The translations under genes were made by a program, and so were the position numbers. Shown here piece after piece: positions 46,954 to 54,956 of a stretch of 64,000 nt of DNA. The first letter of the stretch is position 1. Each line of letters starts with the position of its first letter. Below the pieces are notes generated by a model that saw nothing but the letters and a program-made list of their open reading frames with translations, was not told where the DNA came from and searched no databases. Source of the DNA: MWAR01 sp035388825 (GTDB lineage Bacteria; Muiribacteriota; Ozemobacteria; Ozemobacterales; Ozemobacteraceae); the NCBI GenBank assembly GCA_035388825.1, contig DAOOQQ010000001.1, positions 62,001 through 126,000 on the forward strand, in the 5' to 3' direction.

Positions 46954-46994
46954 TGTGTCCGGGGCAATTGGCTACGCAATGCGTAGCTTTTCGG
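46954..46994 (+). repeat. 41-bp imperfect direct repeat, copy B
   Basis: Second copy of the repeat at 46182-46222. This copy contains a palindrome, GCTACGCA-A-TGCGTAGC, which is degraded in copy A. It lies just downstream of the hsdM stop. Confidence 0.8.
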
Positions 46995-47011
46995 GTGAAA
47001 GCGAGCGCGAT

Positions 47012-48628
47012 TTAGCCGCCATATCCGAGCCTCTTGAGATTCGCCTTGATGGCCTGTTCCAGCTTGGCGGATTCTTCGAACTGGCCTTGGAGGTCGGCGA
47101 CGAGGCGGGTCATCTTGGCTTCGAAGGGCTCGCCGTCGGATTCGACTTCTTCGGCGCCGACGTAGCGGCCGGGGGTGAGAACGTGGCCGTGGCCGGCGAT
47201 CTCGTCGGTCGTGGCGGTTTTGCAGAAGCCCGCGACGTCCTCATAGCCTCCAGCACTCTTTTCTCCCCGGCCGCTTCCGCCCTCCTGGCTCACGCGGCAC
47301 TTGCTCTCTCCTGAGCTTCGCCACGCATGATAGGTGGCGACGATCTTCCCGATGTCGTCCTCGGTCAGCTCGCGGTGGACGCGGTCGACGAGGGTGCCGA
47401 GCTTGCGGGCGTCGATGAACAGGGTTTCGCGGGTGCGTCTGCGAAACCGGCCGTTGCCCTTGTTCCTCGTGAGGAACCAGAGGCAGACGGGAATCTGCGT
47501 GCTGTAAAAGAGCTGGCCGGGCAACGCGACCATGCAGTCGACGAGATCGGCTTCGATGATAGCTTTACGTATATCACCCTCGCCCGACTGGTTCGAGGAC
47601 ATGCTGCCGTTCGCGAGAACGAAGCCGGCGTTGCCGTCGGGGGCGAGGTGATGGATGAAATGCTGGACCCAGGCGAAGTTCGCGTTACCCTTGGGCGGCG
47701 TTCCGAACTTCCAGCGCACGTCGTCGTCGACCCGGTGCCAGTCGGAGTCGTTGAACGGCGGATTCGCGAGCACGTAGTCGGCCCGCAGATCCTTGTGCAG
47801 GTCACGCCGGAACGTGTCGGCGTGCTCGGGGCCGAAGTCGGCGTCGATGCCCCGGATCGCGAGGTTCATGATCGCCAGCCGGCGGGTCGTGGCGTTGCTC
47901 TCCTGGCCGTAGATGCTGATGTCGCCGATCCGGCCGCCGTGCTCGATCACGAACTTCTCCGACTGGACGAACATGCCGCCAGAGCCGCAACAGGGGTCAT
48001 AGACTCGACCCTTGTACGGCCCGAGCATCCCGACCAGCAGACGGACGATACACGAGAGCGTATAGAACTGGCCGCCGTTCTTTCCCTCGGCGCTCGCGAA
48101 CTGGGTCAGGAAGTATTCATAGACCCGCCCGAGCACATCTTTCGAGCGGTTCGCCGCATCGCCCAGCCCGATCGTGCCTATCAGGTCGATCAATTCGCCG
48201 AGCCGATGCTTGTCGAGCGCGGGCCGGGCGTAATCTTTCGGCAGGACGCCCTTGAGACGCGTGTTGTCACGCTCGATCGCGACCATCGCGTCATCGACGA
48301 CGTTTCCGATCGTCGGCTGTTTCGCATTCGCCTGGAGGTGCGTCCACCGGGCCTCGCGAGGCACCCAGAAGACGTTCTCGGCCCGATACTCGTCGGGATC
48401 TTCCGGATCAGAGCCTTCATACTCGCCGGACCCGGCGACCAGCTTCGCCCGCATCTCCTCGAACGAGTCGGAGATGTATTTCAAGAAGATCAGCCCCAGG
48501 ACGACATGCTTGTACTCCGCCGCATCCATGTTGTTGCGCAGCTTGTCGGCCGCCTGCCAGAGTTTCGCCTCGAACCCGACATTCGCCGTCGATTCACTGG
48601 TGGAGCCTGATGCCTTCCGTCGAGCCAT
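47012..48628 (-). CDS. hsdM: Type I restriction-modification methyltransferase subunit
   Basis: 538 residues from the ATG of MARRKASGSTSE, preceded by AGGAAG. N-terminal helical HsdM domain (LWQAADKLRNNMDAAEYKHVVLG split as LWQAADKLRNNMD and EYKHVVLGLIFLKYISD). The SAM-binding loop DPCCGSGGMF and the catalytic NPPFNDSDW identify an N6-adenine methyltransferase. The C-terminal helix (LEQAIKANLKRLGYGG) would contact HsdS. It should form the M2S methylase with hsdS and, with hsdR, the restriction complex. hsdS and hsdR lie 1.8 kb downstream, beyond two toxin-antitoxin pairs. Confidence 0.95.
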   Translation of the reverse strand: MARRKASGSTSESTANVGFEAKLWQAADKLRNNMDAAEYKHVVLGLIFLKYISDSFEEMRAKLVAGSGEYEGSDPEDPDEYRAENVFWVPREARWTHLQANAKQPTIGNVVDDAMVAIERDNTRLKGVLPKDYARPALDKHRLGELIDLIGTIGLGDAANRSKDVLGRVYEYFLTQFASAEGKNGGQFYTLSCIVRLLVGMLGPYKGRVYDPCCGSGGMFVQSEKFVIEHGGRIGDISIYGQESNATTRRLAIMNLAIRGIDADFGPEHADTFRRDLHKDLRADYVLANPPFNDSDWHRVDDDVRWKFGTPPKGNANFAWVQHFIHHLAPDGNAGFVLANGSMSSNQSGEGDIRKAIIEADLVDCMVALPGQLFYSTQIPVCLWFLTRNKGNGRFRRRTRETLFIDARKLGTLVDRVHRELTEDDIGKIVATYHAWRSSGESKCRVSQEGGSGRGEKSAGGYEDVAGFCKTATTDEIAGHGHVLTPGRYVGAEEVESDGEPFEAKMTRLVADLQGQFEESAKLEQAIKANLKRLGYGG

Positions 48629-48704
48629 GCCGTTTCTTCCTGATATCGTCGAGATTTCCAAGCCTTGCGGCGCCGTACGACGCCCGCATCGGCTTCAGGG
48701 TATC

Positions 48705-48733
48705 ACGGTAGCCTCTTCCGGGGATCCTGTCAA
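48705..48733 (-). promoter_or_regulatory. Possible promoter of hsdM
   Basis: On the minus strand a perfect TTGACA (48728-48733), 17 bases, TACCGT (48705-48710), about 75 nt ahead of the hsdM ATG. Confidence 0.5.
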
Positions 48734-48829
48734 AAAGATCGGTTCAGGATATCGATGAATATATCCATAGGCGTGTACATGCGCCCGCGCGGCAATCCCG
48801 CCGGTTACCTGCTGGAAACGATATTCCGC

Positions 48830-49354
48830 TTACATGCCGAACCGGAGGAGAAGGTTTTTGAACATCGCGAGAATACGCTCCCACCAGGTGAGGGGGCGAT
48901 TGGAGAGGTCGTTCTTGAGTTCGGCGATGTCGGTCGAGACCTGCTTGCGCAGATCATAATAGATGTTCTTTGCTATGGCCGGCGCGTTGCCCGAGCAGAG
49001 CAGGTTGTTCGCGTCATCGTCGATTTTCCGGAAGAACGAGTCCAGCTTCGTCATGTGTTCCGAATCCAACAGTTGCTGGTCGGTGTAGCGGTGTCGGGTG
49101 AAGATCCAGCCGTCGATATGGCCGGCCTTGTCATGCATGATGCGGATTTCCTTGTAGACGATCCGGAACTTGGCTTCGAATCTGCTTTTCTGGTATTTCT
49201 CGTCCTGTTCGGCGGCCGGCCCGGTCAGGAGGACTTCCGGCTCCTCGCCGAAAGCCTTGCCTATGCCGAGCTCTTCGACGGGGTAGCCGCAGTTCGGGCA
49301 GATATCGGTGAGAGAGGAGATCGCTTCCGAACACTCGGGGCAACTGACGAGCAT
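48830..49354 (-). CDS. Zinc-ribbon protein of unknown function
   Basis: 174 residues. The N-terminus has two CxxC pairs (CPECSEAISS and ICPNCGYP), a rubredoxin-like zinc ribbon. The middle (60-125) looks like an alpha/beta domain without motifs I know. The end (TWWERILAMFKNLLLRFGM) is an amphipathic or membrane-associating helix. It lies 51 bases downstream of a second zinc-ribbon gene on the same strand and upstream of hsdM. Start ATG preceded by GGGAGA. Confidence 0.75.
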   Translation of the reverse strand: MLVSCPECSEAISSLTDICPNCGYPVEELGIGKAFGEEPEVLLTGPAAEQDEKYQKSRFEAKFRIVYKEIRIMHDKAGHIDGWIFTRHRYTDQQLLDSEHMTKLDSFFRKIDDDANNLLCSGNAPAIAKNIYYDLRKQVSTDIAELKNDLSNRPLTWWERILAMFKNLLLRFGM

Positions 49355-49405
49355 GAGAGTTCTCCCTTCATTCCCAGATGACGGCGGTCATGGCCGGTCG
49401 TTCCG

Positions 49406-50152
49406 TCAGCGCCGGGTTCCCCACTCCGCATATGCGCGCTTCCAGCCGAATTTTTCGAGTCTCACCTCATAGTCACGGATTTCGACGAAGGCTTTCTGAA
49501 GCCGCTGCACGAGCAGGGGCGTGGCCGGGCGCGCATATTTGGCGGGGATGAGATCCTCGTAATACGCAATGACGGTCATGGCCACGCGGTTCTCCATCTG
49601 CAGAAAGTCCATGAGCAGCTCGTAATCGGGATTCTGGTCGACCAGATGGAGGGCTGCGAGGCCGTAGAGAAGCTCCTTGCGGTTGGCTTCGCATCTGGCC
49701 ACGAGATCGAGATCGTCGGCGGTCCAGTAGTGCTCGTAGTCGAGCGCCTTGAAGGCCGCGTAGATTTCTTTGTCCCTGCCGATGACGCGCCGGATGATCG
49801 CGGCCGGATCGGGGGCCTGCTTCATGGCCGCAGCGGCCGTTGCGACGGGCTGCAGATCACGGGAAAGGCCGGATGTCGCGCTGGCCGGCACGGCGCCTGT
49901 CGCCCCTGCACGACGGGGGGAATCCCCGGCCGGCGCGGCATAGATCGTGCGGGCGGCCTCGAAGGCATCGACGATGGTTTCCCTGTTGAGGATGATCGCC
50001 GTCGTGGCTGTCAGGACGACCAGGCCGAGGACGAGGTATCTTCCCCATTTGACCCCGGGTCTGTTTTCCGGGAGGGGAAAACCGCAATGGACACATCTTG
50101 CGGCATGCGAGGAAATCTCTTTGCCGCAGTCACCGCACTCGATGATGCTCAT
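49406..50152 (-). CDS. Zinc-ribbon membrane protein of unknown function
   Basis: 248 residues from the ATG of MSIIECGDCGKEISS; the much longer in-frame extension upstream has shadow-like composition and is left out. A zinc ribbon (ECGDCGK and CVHCGFP) is followed by one membrane helix (YLVLGLVVLTATTAIIL, about 37-53), an Ala/Pro/Ser-rich linker and a helical C-terminal domain (about 110-245) with EHYWTADDLDLVARCEANRK. I do not recognise that domain. First gene of a likely two-gene unit with the next zinc-ribbon gene; divergent from the spermidine-synthase-like gene. Confidence 0.75.
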   Translation of the reverse strand: MSIIECGDCGKEISSHAARCVHCGFPLPENRPGVKWGRYLVLGLVVLTATTAIILNRETIVDAFEAARTIYAAPAGDSPRRAGATGAVPASATSGLSRDLQPVATAAAAMKQAPDPAAIIRRVIGRDKEIYAAFKALDYEHYWTADDLDLVARCEANRKELLYGLAALHLVDQNPDYELLMDFLQMENRVAMTVIAYYEDLIPAKYARPATPLLVQRLQKAFVEIRDYEVRLEKFGWKRAYAEWGTRR

Positions 50153-50401
50153 GGGGGGACGATCCTCTGTTGTCGATCTCTCTGAACGATAGGTTACCAT
50201 GAAGGGAATACTCCCGTCACCCGGCCGCTGTGATATCCTCGGAATCCGCTTGGCATGCCTGAAGATGACGGCCAGACCGATGGGCTGGATCACATCCCCG
50301 ATGTTCAAATCGATCGGTCTGGGATACCATGCTGCTCGCTCATGGTCGTGTAAGGCGCGGCGCCCGGAGAGTTTGGCGGCGTGACATGTCGGGAGGAACG
50401 G

Positions 50402-52681
50402 ATGGATCCGATGGATTCCGGAGCAGAGACCGGAAGGGGAACCGCGGTGCTGTTCGGCGTGACGATTCTCGTCGGCGCCGGCCTGCTGTTCGTCGTCCAG
50501 CCTCTGTTCGCCCGCATGGTTCTGCCGCTGCTGGGCGGGGCGCCGGCCGTCTGGAACACGGCTCTCGTCTTTTATCAGGCCGTTCTGCTGCTGGGATACC
50601 TGTATGCGCACATGCTGTCGACGCGTCTGCCGCTCCGTCACCAGGTGCCGATCCATCTCGGCGTGCTTCTTCTGCCGCTCATCGTGCTGCCGATCGGCAT
50701 TTCCTCCGAATGGATCCCCTCGGGGGACGCCCATCCGGTTCCCTGGCTTCTCTCGCTGCTGACGGCGACCATCGGGCTGCCTTTTTTCGTGATATCCACG
50801 ACGAGCCCTCTGATCCAGGCATGGTTTTCGCGTTCGGGTCACCGGGATGCCGCCGATCCCTATCTGCTGTATGCGGCAAGCAATCTCGGAAGCATGCTGG
50901 GGCTTCTGGGATACCCGTTTCTGATCGAGCCGTTCTTCACGCTGGAACGGCAGACACGGCTCTGGACGGCAGGGTATGTTCTCTACCTGTGCCTCATGAC
51001 CGGCTGCGGCATGGTGGTACGGCGCCGCGCTTCCCTGCCGGAACCATCGCTGCCGGCCGCCGGTGTTCCCCCGCTGCCCTGGAGCCGCCGCCTGCGCTGG
51101 GTGGCCCTTGCCGCGGTTCCTTCGAGCCTGATGGTGAGCGTCACGACGTTCCTGACGACGGATCTGGCTTCCATCCCTCTCCTCTGGATCATTCCTCTCG
51201 TGCTGTATCTGGGGTCGTTCATCCTGGTTTTCGCGCGGACCCCGCCGATTCCCCATCTCCTGACGATCCGTGCGCTTCCGATCCTGCTGCTGCCGCTGGT
51301 GATCACGCTTGCCGCCGGTGCCATCGGGCCGATCGGCCTGCTGTTCCCCCTGCATCTTCTCGTGCTGTTCGTCGTGTGCATGGTCATGCATGGAGAGCTG
51401 GCACGGGGACGGCCGGAGCCTGTATATCTAACAGAATATTATTTATGGATGTCGCTCGGTGGGGTCATCGGGGGGATGTTCAACGCCCTTCTGGCCCCGC
51501 TGGTGTTCACCGGCGTGACGGAATACGCCGTCACCCTCGTGCTCGCCTGTCTGCTGCTGCCGTCGGGTCCGGCTGGACTGCGCCATCCGGGCGCCGCCGG
51601 CCCACTTCCCGCCTCGTGCGGGTCGGGTCCGGGTTCCCGGTTCGGCGTGCGGGAGCTTGCTTTCCCGATCGCCACGGGGCTTTTCGCGACGATCGGAACG
51701 ATCGGGGTGGCGCACCTGGAGATCGGCGGGACGCCGGGGGGCATTCTGCTTGCCTATGCCGTTCCTGCCCTGATCTGTTTCGGTTCCTCCCGCCGTCCCC
51801 TCGGCTTCGGTCTGAGTGTCGGCATGTTTCTGCTGACCACCTCGCTCGTGGCCGGCTCGCAGGTCGGGCCTCACGGGCGGCTGATCCATGCGGAGCGAAG
51901 CTTTTTCGGGGTCAGTCGGGTGTTCCACGATGTCCGACGCAACCAGCACACGCTGTATCACGGCAGCACGATCCATGGAGGCCAGAAGCTCGATCCCGCC
52001 CTTCGGGCGGTTCCGCTTTCCTATTATCATCCGACGGGTCCGATCGGAAAGGTTCTGGGTGAAGCGAACCGGGCCGGGGATTTCAGGAGTATCGGGGTCG
52101 TCGGCCTGGGAGCGGGTGCCCTGGCCTGCTATGCCTTGCCGGGTCAGACGTGGACGTTTTACGAGATCGATCCCGCCGTGATCCGGATAGCCCGGGATGA
52201 GCGGTTTTTCACGTATCTGCACGACCGGGCTCCCGATGCCCGGATCGAGGCCGGAGATGCCCGGTTGTCGCTGCGGCGGGCTGGAAATCGGCAGTTCGAC
52301 CTGCTGGTGCTGGATGCCTACAGTTCGGATGCGATTCCCGTCCATCTCCTGACCCGGGAAGCCGTGCGGCTGTATCTGGAAAAACTCGGGGATCGCGGGC
52401 TTCTGGCTTTCCATATTTCGAACCGGCATCTCGATCTCGAGCCGATTCTTGCGGGGCTGGCATCGGATGCCGGTCTTGTCGCCCTGACGGAACGACAGAC
52501 CGATATCCCTCCACACGAAGCCGCTGCCGGCAAGGAGCCTTCCCAATGGGTGCTCATGGCCCGGACCGCATCCGACCTCAGCCGGCTTTCCCCCGACGTA
52601 TGGAAGCAGCTTCGAAGCGAGCCTGGCACCCCGCTCTGGACCGACGATTTCTCGAGTATCCTCAGCGCCCTCCGGCGATGA
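50402..52681 (+). CDS. Integral membrane protein fused to a spermidine-synthase-like domain
   Basis: 759 residues; start ATG preceded by GGGAGGAAC. The first ~450 residues carry about ten to twelve membrane helices, beginning TAVLFGVTILVGAGLLFVVQ. After a soluble linker, the C-terminal part (about 540-750) is a Rossmann methyltransferase-like fold of the spermidine synthase family: IGVVGLGAGALACYA, FYEIDPAVIRIAR, EAGDARLSL and LLVLDAYSSDAIPVHLLT. Such fusions are widespread and their substrate is not established; true polyamine synthesis should not be assumed. Monocistronic, directly followed by the asnS promoter. Confidence 0.88.
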   Translation: MDPMDSGAETGRGTAVLFGVTILVGAGLLFVVQPLFARMVLPLLGGAPAVWNTALVFYQAVLLLGYLYAHMLSTRLPLRHQVPIHLGVLLLPLIVLPIGISSEWIPSGDAHPVPWLLSLLTATIGLPFFVISTTSPLIQAWFSRSGHRDAADPYLLYAASNLGSMLGLLGYPFLIEPFFTLERQTRLWTAGYVLYLCLMTGCGMVVRRRASLPEPSLPAAGVPPLPWSRRLRWVALAAVPSSLMVSVTTFLTTDLASIPLLWIIPLVLYLGSFILVFARTPPIPHLLTIRALPILLLPLVITLAAGAIGPIGLLFPLHLLVLFVVCMVMHGELARGRPEPVYLTEYYLWMSLGGVIGGMFNALLAPLVFTGVTEYAVTLVLACLLLPSGPAGLRHPGAAGPLPASCGSGPGSRFGVRELAFPIATGLFATIGTIGVAHLEIGGTPGGILLAYAVPALICFGSSRRPLGFGLSVGMFLLTTSLVAGSQVGPHGRLIHAERSFFGVSRVFHDVRRNQHTLYHGSTIHGGQKLDPALRAVPLSYYHPTGPIGKVLGEANRAGDFRSIGVVGLGAGALACYALPGQTWTFYEIDPAVIRIARDERFFTYLHDRAPDARIEAGDARLSLRRAGNRQFDLLVLDAYSSDAIPVHLLTREAVRLYLEKLGDRGLLAFHISNRHLDLEPILAGLASDAGLVALTERQTDIPPHEAAAGKEPSQWVLMARTASDLSRLSPDVWKQLRSEPGTPLWTDDFSSILSALRR

Positions 52682-52686
52682 GGCAC

Positions 52687-52716
52687 TTGATGCAGGAAGG
52701 GGATTCGGGGTATAAC
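52687..52716 (+). promoter_or_regulatory. Probable asnS promoter
   Basis: TTGATG (52687-52692), 18 bases, TATAAC (52711-52716), starting six bases after the previous stop codon. Confidence 0.55.
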
Positions 52717-52770
52717 CGGGCGTCCGCGGGCCGGACGGGCCCGCAATTGTCAATGGAGGTGGCGTGAATC

Positions 52771-54216
52771 ATGCAGCCGTCGATCGCACAGATCCTCAAG
52801 ATGTCCCCTTCTTCCGATCCCGTCGTCGTCAACGGGTGGGTCCGGACGAAGCGCACCAGCAAGAACGTCGCCTTCATCGCCGTCAACGACGGTTCGACGA
52901 TCCTGAACATCCAGGCCGTGGCCGATCTCGAGGGCGGCGCGATCACCGAAGCCATGCTCACCGACGTCACCACCGGCGCGGCCGTGCGCATCACCGGCAA
53001 CCTCGTTCCCTCGCAGGGAAGCGGCCAGGCGGTCGAGCTGAAAGCGCAGAAGATCGAGGTGCTCGGCGCCGCCGATCCCGAGAAATACCCGCTCCAGCCG
53101 AAGAAGCACTCGCTCGAGTTCCTGCGCGAGATCGCGCACCTGCGGTTCCGCACCAACACATTCGGCGCGATGTTCCGCATCCGGCATGCGATGGCGTTCG
53201 CGATCCACAAGTTCTTCAACGACCGGGGCTTTTTCTACGTGCACACGCCGATCATCACCGGCTCGGACTGCGAAGGCGCCGGCGCGATGTTCCGCGTCAC
53301 GACGCTCGACCCGAAGAACCCGCCCCTGAACGAGGACGGCAGTGTCGACTTCTCGAAGGATTTCTTCGGCAAGTCCACCAACCTGACCGTCTCGGGCCAG
53401 CTCGAAGGGGAACTGGCCGCGATGTCGCTCGGCAGGATCTATACGTTCGGGCCGACGTTCCGCGCCGAGAACTCGAACACCAGCCGCCACGCGGCCGAGT
53501 TCTGGATGATCGAGCCCGAGGTCGCCTTCGCCGACCTGACCGACAACATGGACCTGGCCGAGGAGTTCCTGAAATATCTCGTTCGCTATGCTCTCGATAA
53601 CTGCAAGGACGACCTCGAGTTCTTCGACAAGCGCCTCGCCGAGGAGGAGAAGACGAAGAAGCAGGAGGAGCGCAGCGAGATGGGCCTGTTGCAGAAGCTG
53701 CACTTCATGCTCGAGAACAAGTTCGAACGGGTCACCTACACCGAGGCGTTCGAGATTTTGAAAAATTCGACACCGAATAAAAAGAAGAAGTTCCAGTATC
53801 CCGTCGACACCTGGGGCATCGATCTCCAGTCGGAGCACGAGCGGTATCTCGTCGAGAAGCATTTCAAGAAGCCGACGATCCTGACCGATTATCCGAAGGA
53901 GATCAAGGCCTTCTATATGCGGCTCAACGACGACGGGAAGACGGTGCGCGCGATGGACGTGCTTGCGCCCGGCATCGGCGAGATCATCGGCGGCTCCCAG
54001 CGCGAGGAGCGGTATGACATGCTCAAGAAGAAGATCGAGGAGTTCAAGATTCCCGAGGAGAGCATGTGGTGGTATCTCGAGACGCGCAAATACGGCACCG
54101 CCGTCCACAGCGGCTTTGGTCTGGGCTTCGACCGGTTCCTGATGTTCGTGACGGGCATGGGCAACATCCGCGACACGGCGCCGTTCCCGCGCACCACCGG
54201 CAGCGCCGAGTTCTGA
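52771..54216 (+). CDS. asnS: Asparaginyl-tRNA synthetase
   Basis: 481 residues. It charges tRNA-Asn with asparagine. N-terminal OB-fold anticodon-binding domain (VVVNGWVRTKRTSKNVAF). Class II catalytic core: motif 2 in FRAENSNTSRHAAEFWMIEPE (seen as FRAENSNTSRHAAEF) and motif 3 in GFGLGFDRFLMFVTG. The sequence around MIEPEVAFADL and the overall length fit AsnRS rather than AspRS. An insertion of charged helices (DLEFFDKRLAEEEKTKKQEE) around 280-310 is typical of bacterial AsnRS. ATG preceded by GGAGGTG. Own promoter; no operon partner. Confidence 0.95.
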   Translation: MQPSIAQILKMSPSSDPVVVNGWVRTKRTSKNVAFIAVNDGSTILNIQAVADLEGGAITEAMLTDVTTGAAVRITGNLVPSQGSGQAVELKAQKIEVLGAADPEKYPLQPKKHSLEFLREIAHLRFRTNTFGAMFRIRHAMAFAIHKFFNDRGFFYVHTPIITGSDCEGAGAMFRVTTLDPKNPPLNEDGSVDFSKDFFGKSTNLTVSGQLEGELAAMSLGRIYTFGPTFRAENSNTSRHAAEFWMIEPEVAFADLTDNMDLAEEFLKYLVRYALDNCKDDLEFFDKRLAEEEKTKKQEERSEMGLLQKLHFMLENKFERVTYTEAFEILKNSTPNKKKKFQYPVDTWGIDLQSEHERYLVEKHFKKPTILTDYPKEIKAFYMRLNDDGKTVRAMDVLAPGIGEIIGGSQREERYDMLKKKIEEFKIPEESMWWYLETRKYGTAVHSGFGLGFDRFLMFVTGMGNIRDTAPFPRTTGSAEF

Positions 54217-54343
54217 GCTCGGCCCCAGGACGTCGTTTCCCGGAGATTCCGATCCGCAGATGACACAGATGCCGCAGATTCTTTCTGGAGCTTTCAGAAA
54301 CGAATCTGCGTTTTCCGGGTCAGGCACTTTTCCGGGGGCACTC

Positions 54344-54369
54344 CGGGCGCATCACGATGCGCCCCTACG
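54344..54369 (-). repeat. Palindromic intergenic repeat, copy 1
   Basis: Reads CGGGCGCATCACGATGCGCC followed by CCTACG, the inverse of the unit at 54391. The stretch 54217-54516 between asnS and the small zinc-ribbon gene holds no gene: only this repeat, copy 2 and a hairpin. Confidence 0.6.
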
Positions 54370-54390
54370 CCCCGTTGGGCCGGTCCCCGC

Positions 54391-54420
54391 ATCGTAGGGG
54401 CGGATCGTGATCCGCCCGCA
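54391..54420 (+). repeat. Palindromic intergenic repeat, copy 2
   Basis: ATCGTAGGGGCGGATCGTGA then TCCGCCCGCA; contains GCGGATC-GT-GATCCGC. It is in inverse orientation to copy 1 and nearly identical to copy 3 at 54764. Confidence 0.7.
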
Positions 54421-54462
54421 TCACTTTGGTGGGGAATGATTTCCTGAACCACTCTCTGGGAT

Positions 54463-54500
54463 GAGAAACCCCGGGGCCCTGACGGGCTCCGGGGTTTCTC
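54463..54500 (-). terminator. Terminator hairpin after the small zinc-ribbon gene
   Basis: GAGAAACCCCGG...CCGGGGTTTCTC, a 17-bp stem (one G-U pair) around TGAC. It begins 17 bases after the stop of the 48-residue gene on the minus strand. The stem's own AAA/TTT ends give limited U-runs. Confidence 0.6.
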
Positions 54501-54516
54501 CAAGGGAAACGGGCGG

Positions 54517-54663
54517 TCAGTCTTCGTCTTCTTCGGGGATCGGAAGCTTTCGGTTGCATTTGGGGCAGCGCGTCCAGCGATCGCCGGCACCGTCGACCTC
54601 TTCGTTTTCCACCTCGAACACCGCACCGCACGGGCACTCGATTGTCACGGCATCATTTTCCAT
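54517..54663 (-). CDS. 48-residue zinc-ribbon protein
   Basis: A tiny protein starting MENDAVTIECPCGAVFEVEN and ending PIPEEDED. Two Cys pairs (CPCG and CPKC, 21 residues between the inner cysteines) fit a single zinc ribbon, with a strongly acidic remainder. The start is convincing: AGGAGG sits seven bases before the ATG. A hairpin terminator follows. Such small acidic zinc ribbons may bind RNA polymerase or other proteins, but nothing here shows a partner. The ~290 bp upstream hold only repeat copy 3 and the FecR gene's leader. Confidence 0.85.
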   Translation of the reverse strand: MENDAVTIECPCGAVFEVENEEVDGAGDRWTRCPKCNRKLPIPEEDED

Positions 54664-54763
54664 GGCATGCCTCCTCTCACAGGATCGGGGGTACTTCCCC
54701 TCCCTTCAAACGTAGCCGAAAACGCCCCGGTTGTCCATCGCGGTTCGTTGGATCCCCCCGGGT

Positions 54764-54795
54764 ATCGTAGGGGCGGATCGTGATCCACCCGGGCG
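54764..54795 (+). repeat. Palindromic intergenic repeat, copy 3
   Basis: ATCGTAGGGGCGGATCGTGA then TCCACCCGGGCG; matches copy 2 (54391) at its first 23 bases. Confidence 0.7.
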
Positions 54796-54956
54796 CAGCG
54801 TTCTGACGCGGGGTTCTGAATCTTCTCGTGTGGAGCAGGCTGCGCCATCTGTGGATCGGATTTCCCGCCTGTTTAGTGTTCACGCCGGGTGCGGATGATG
54901 ACGGAGCGGGTGCGGTATACTGTGGGCATTCGTATCTCTCCGGGAGGTCTGTGGGT

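Noticed and set aside
46182..46994. Integron cassette attC sites around the BrnT pair
   Set aside because: The repeats are similar and partly palindromic but lack a recognisable GTTRRRY/RYYYAAC core, so I keep them as unclassified repeats.
50153..51391. Upstream extension of the zinc-ribbon membrane protein
   Set aside because: Gln/Arg/His-rich shadow of the spermidine-synthase-like gene; a proper start with zinc ribbon lies at 50152.
54344..54795. CRISPR-like array from repeated units
   Set aside because: Only three copies, in mixed orientation with a gene between them and no regular spacers; no cas genes.
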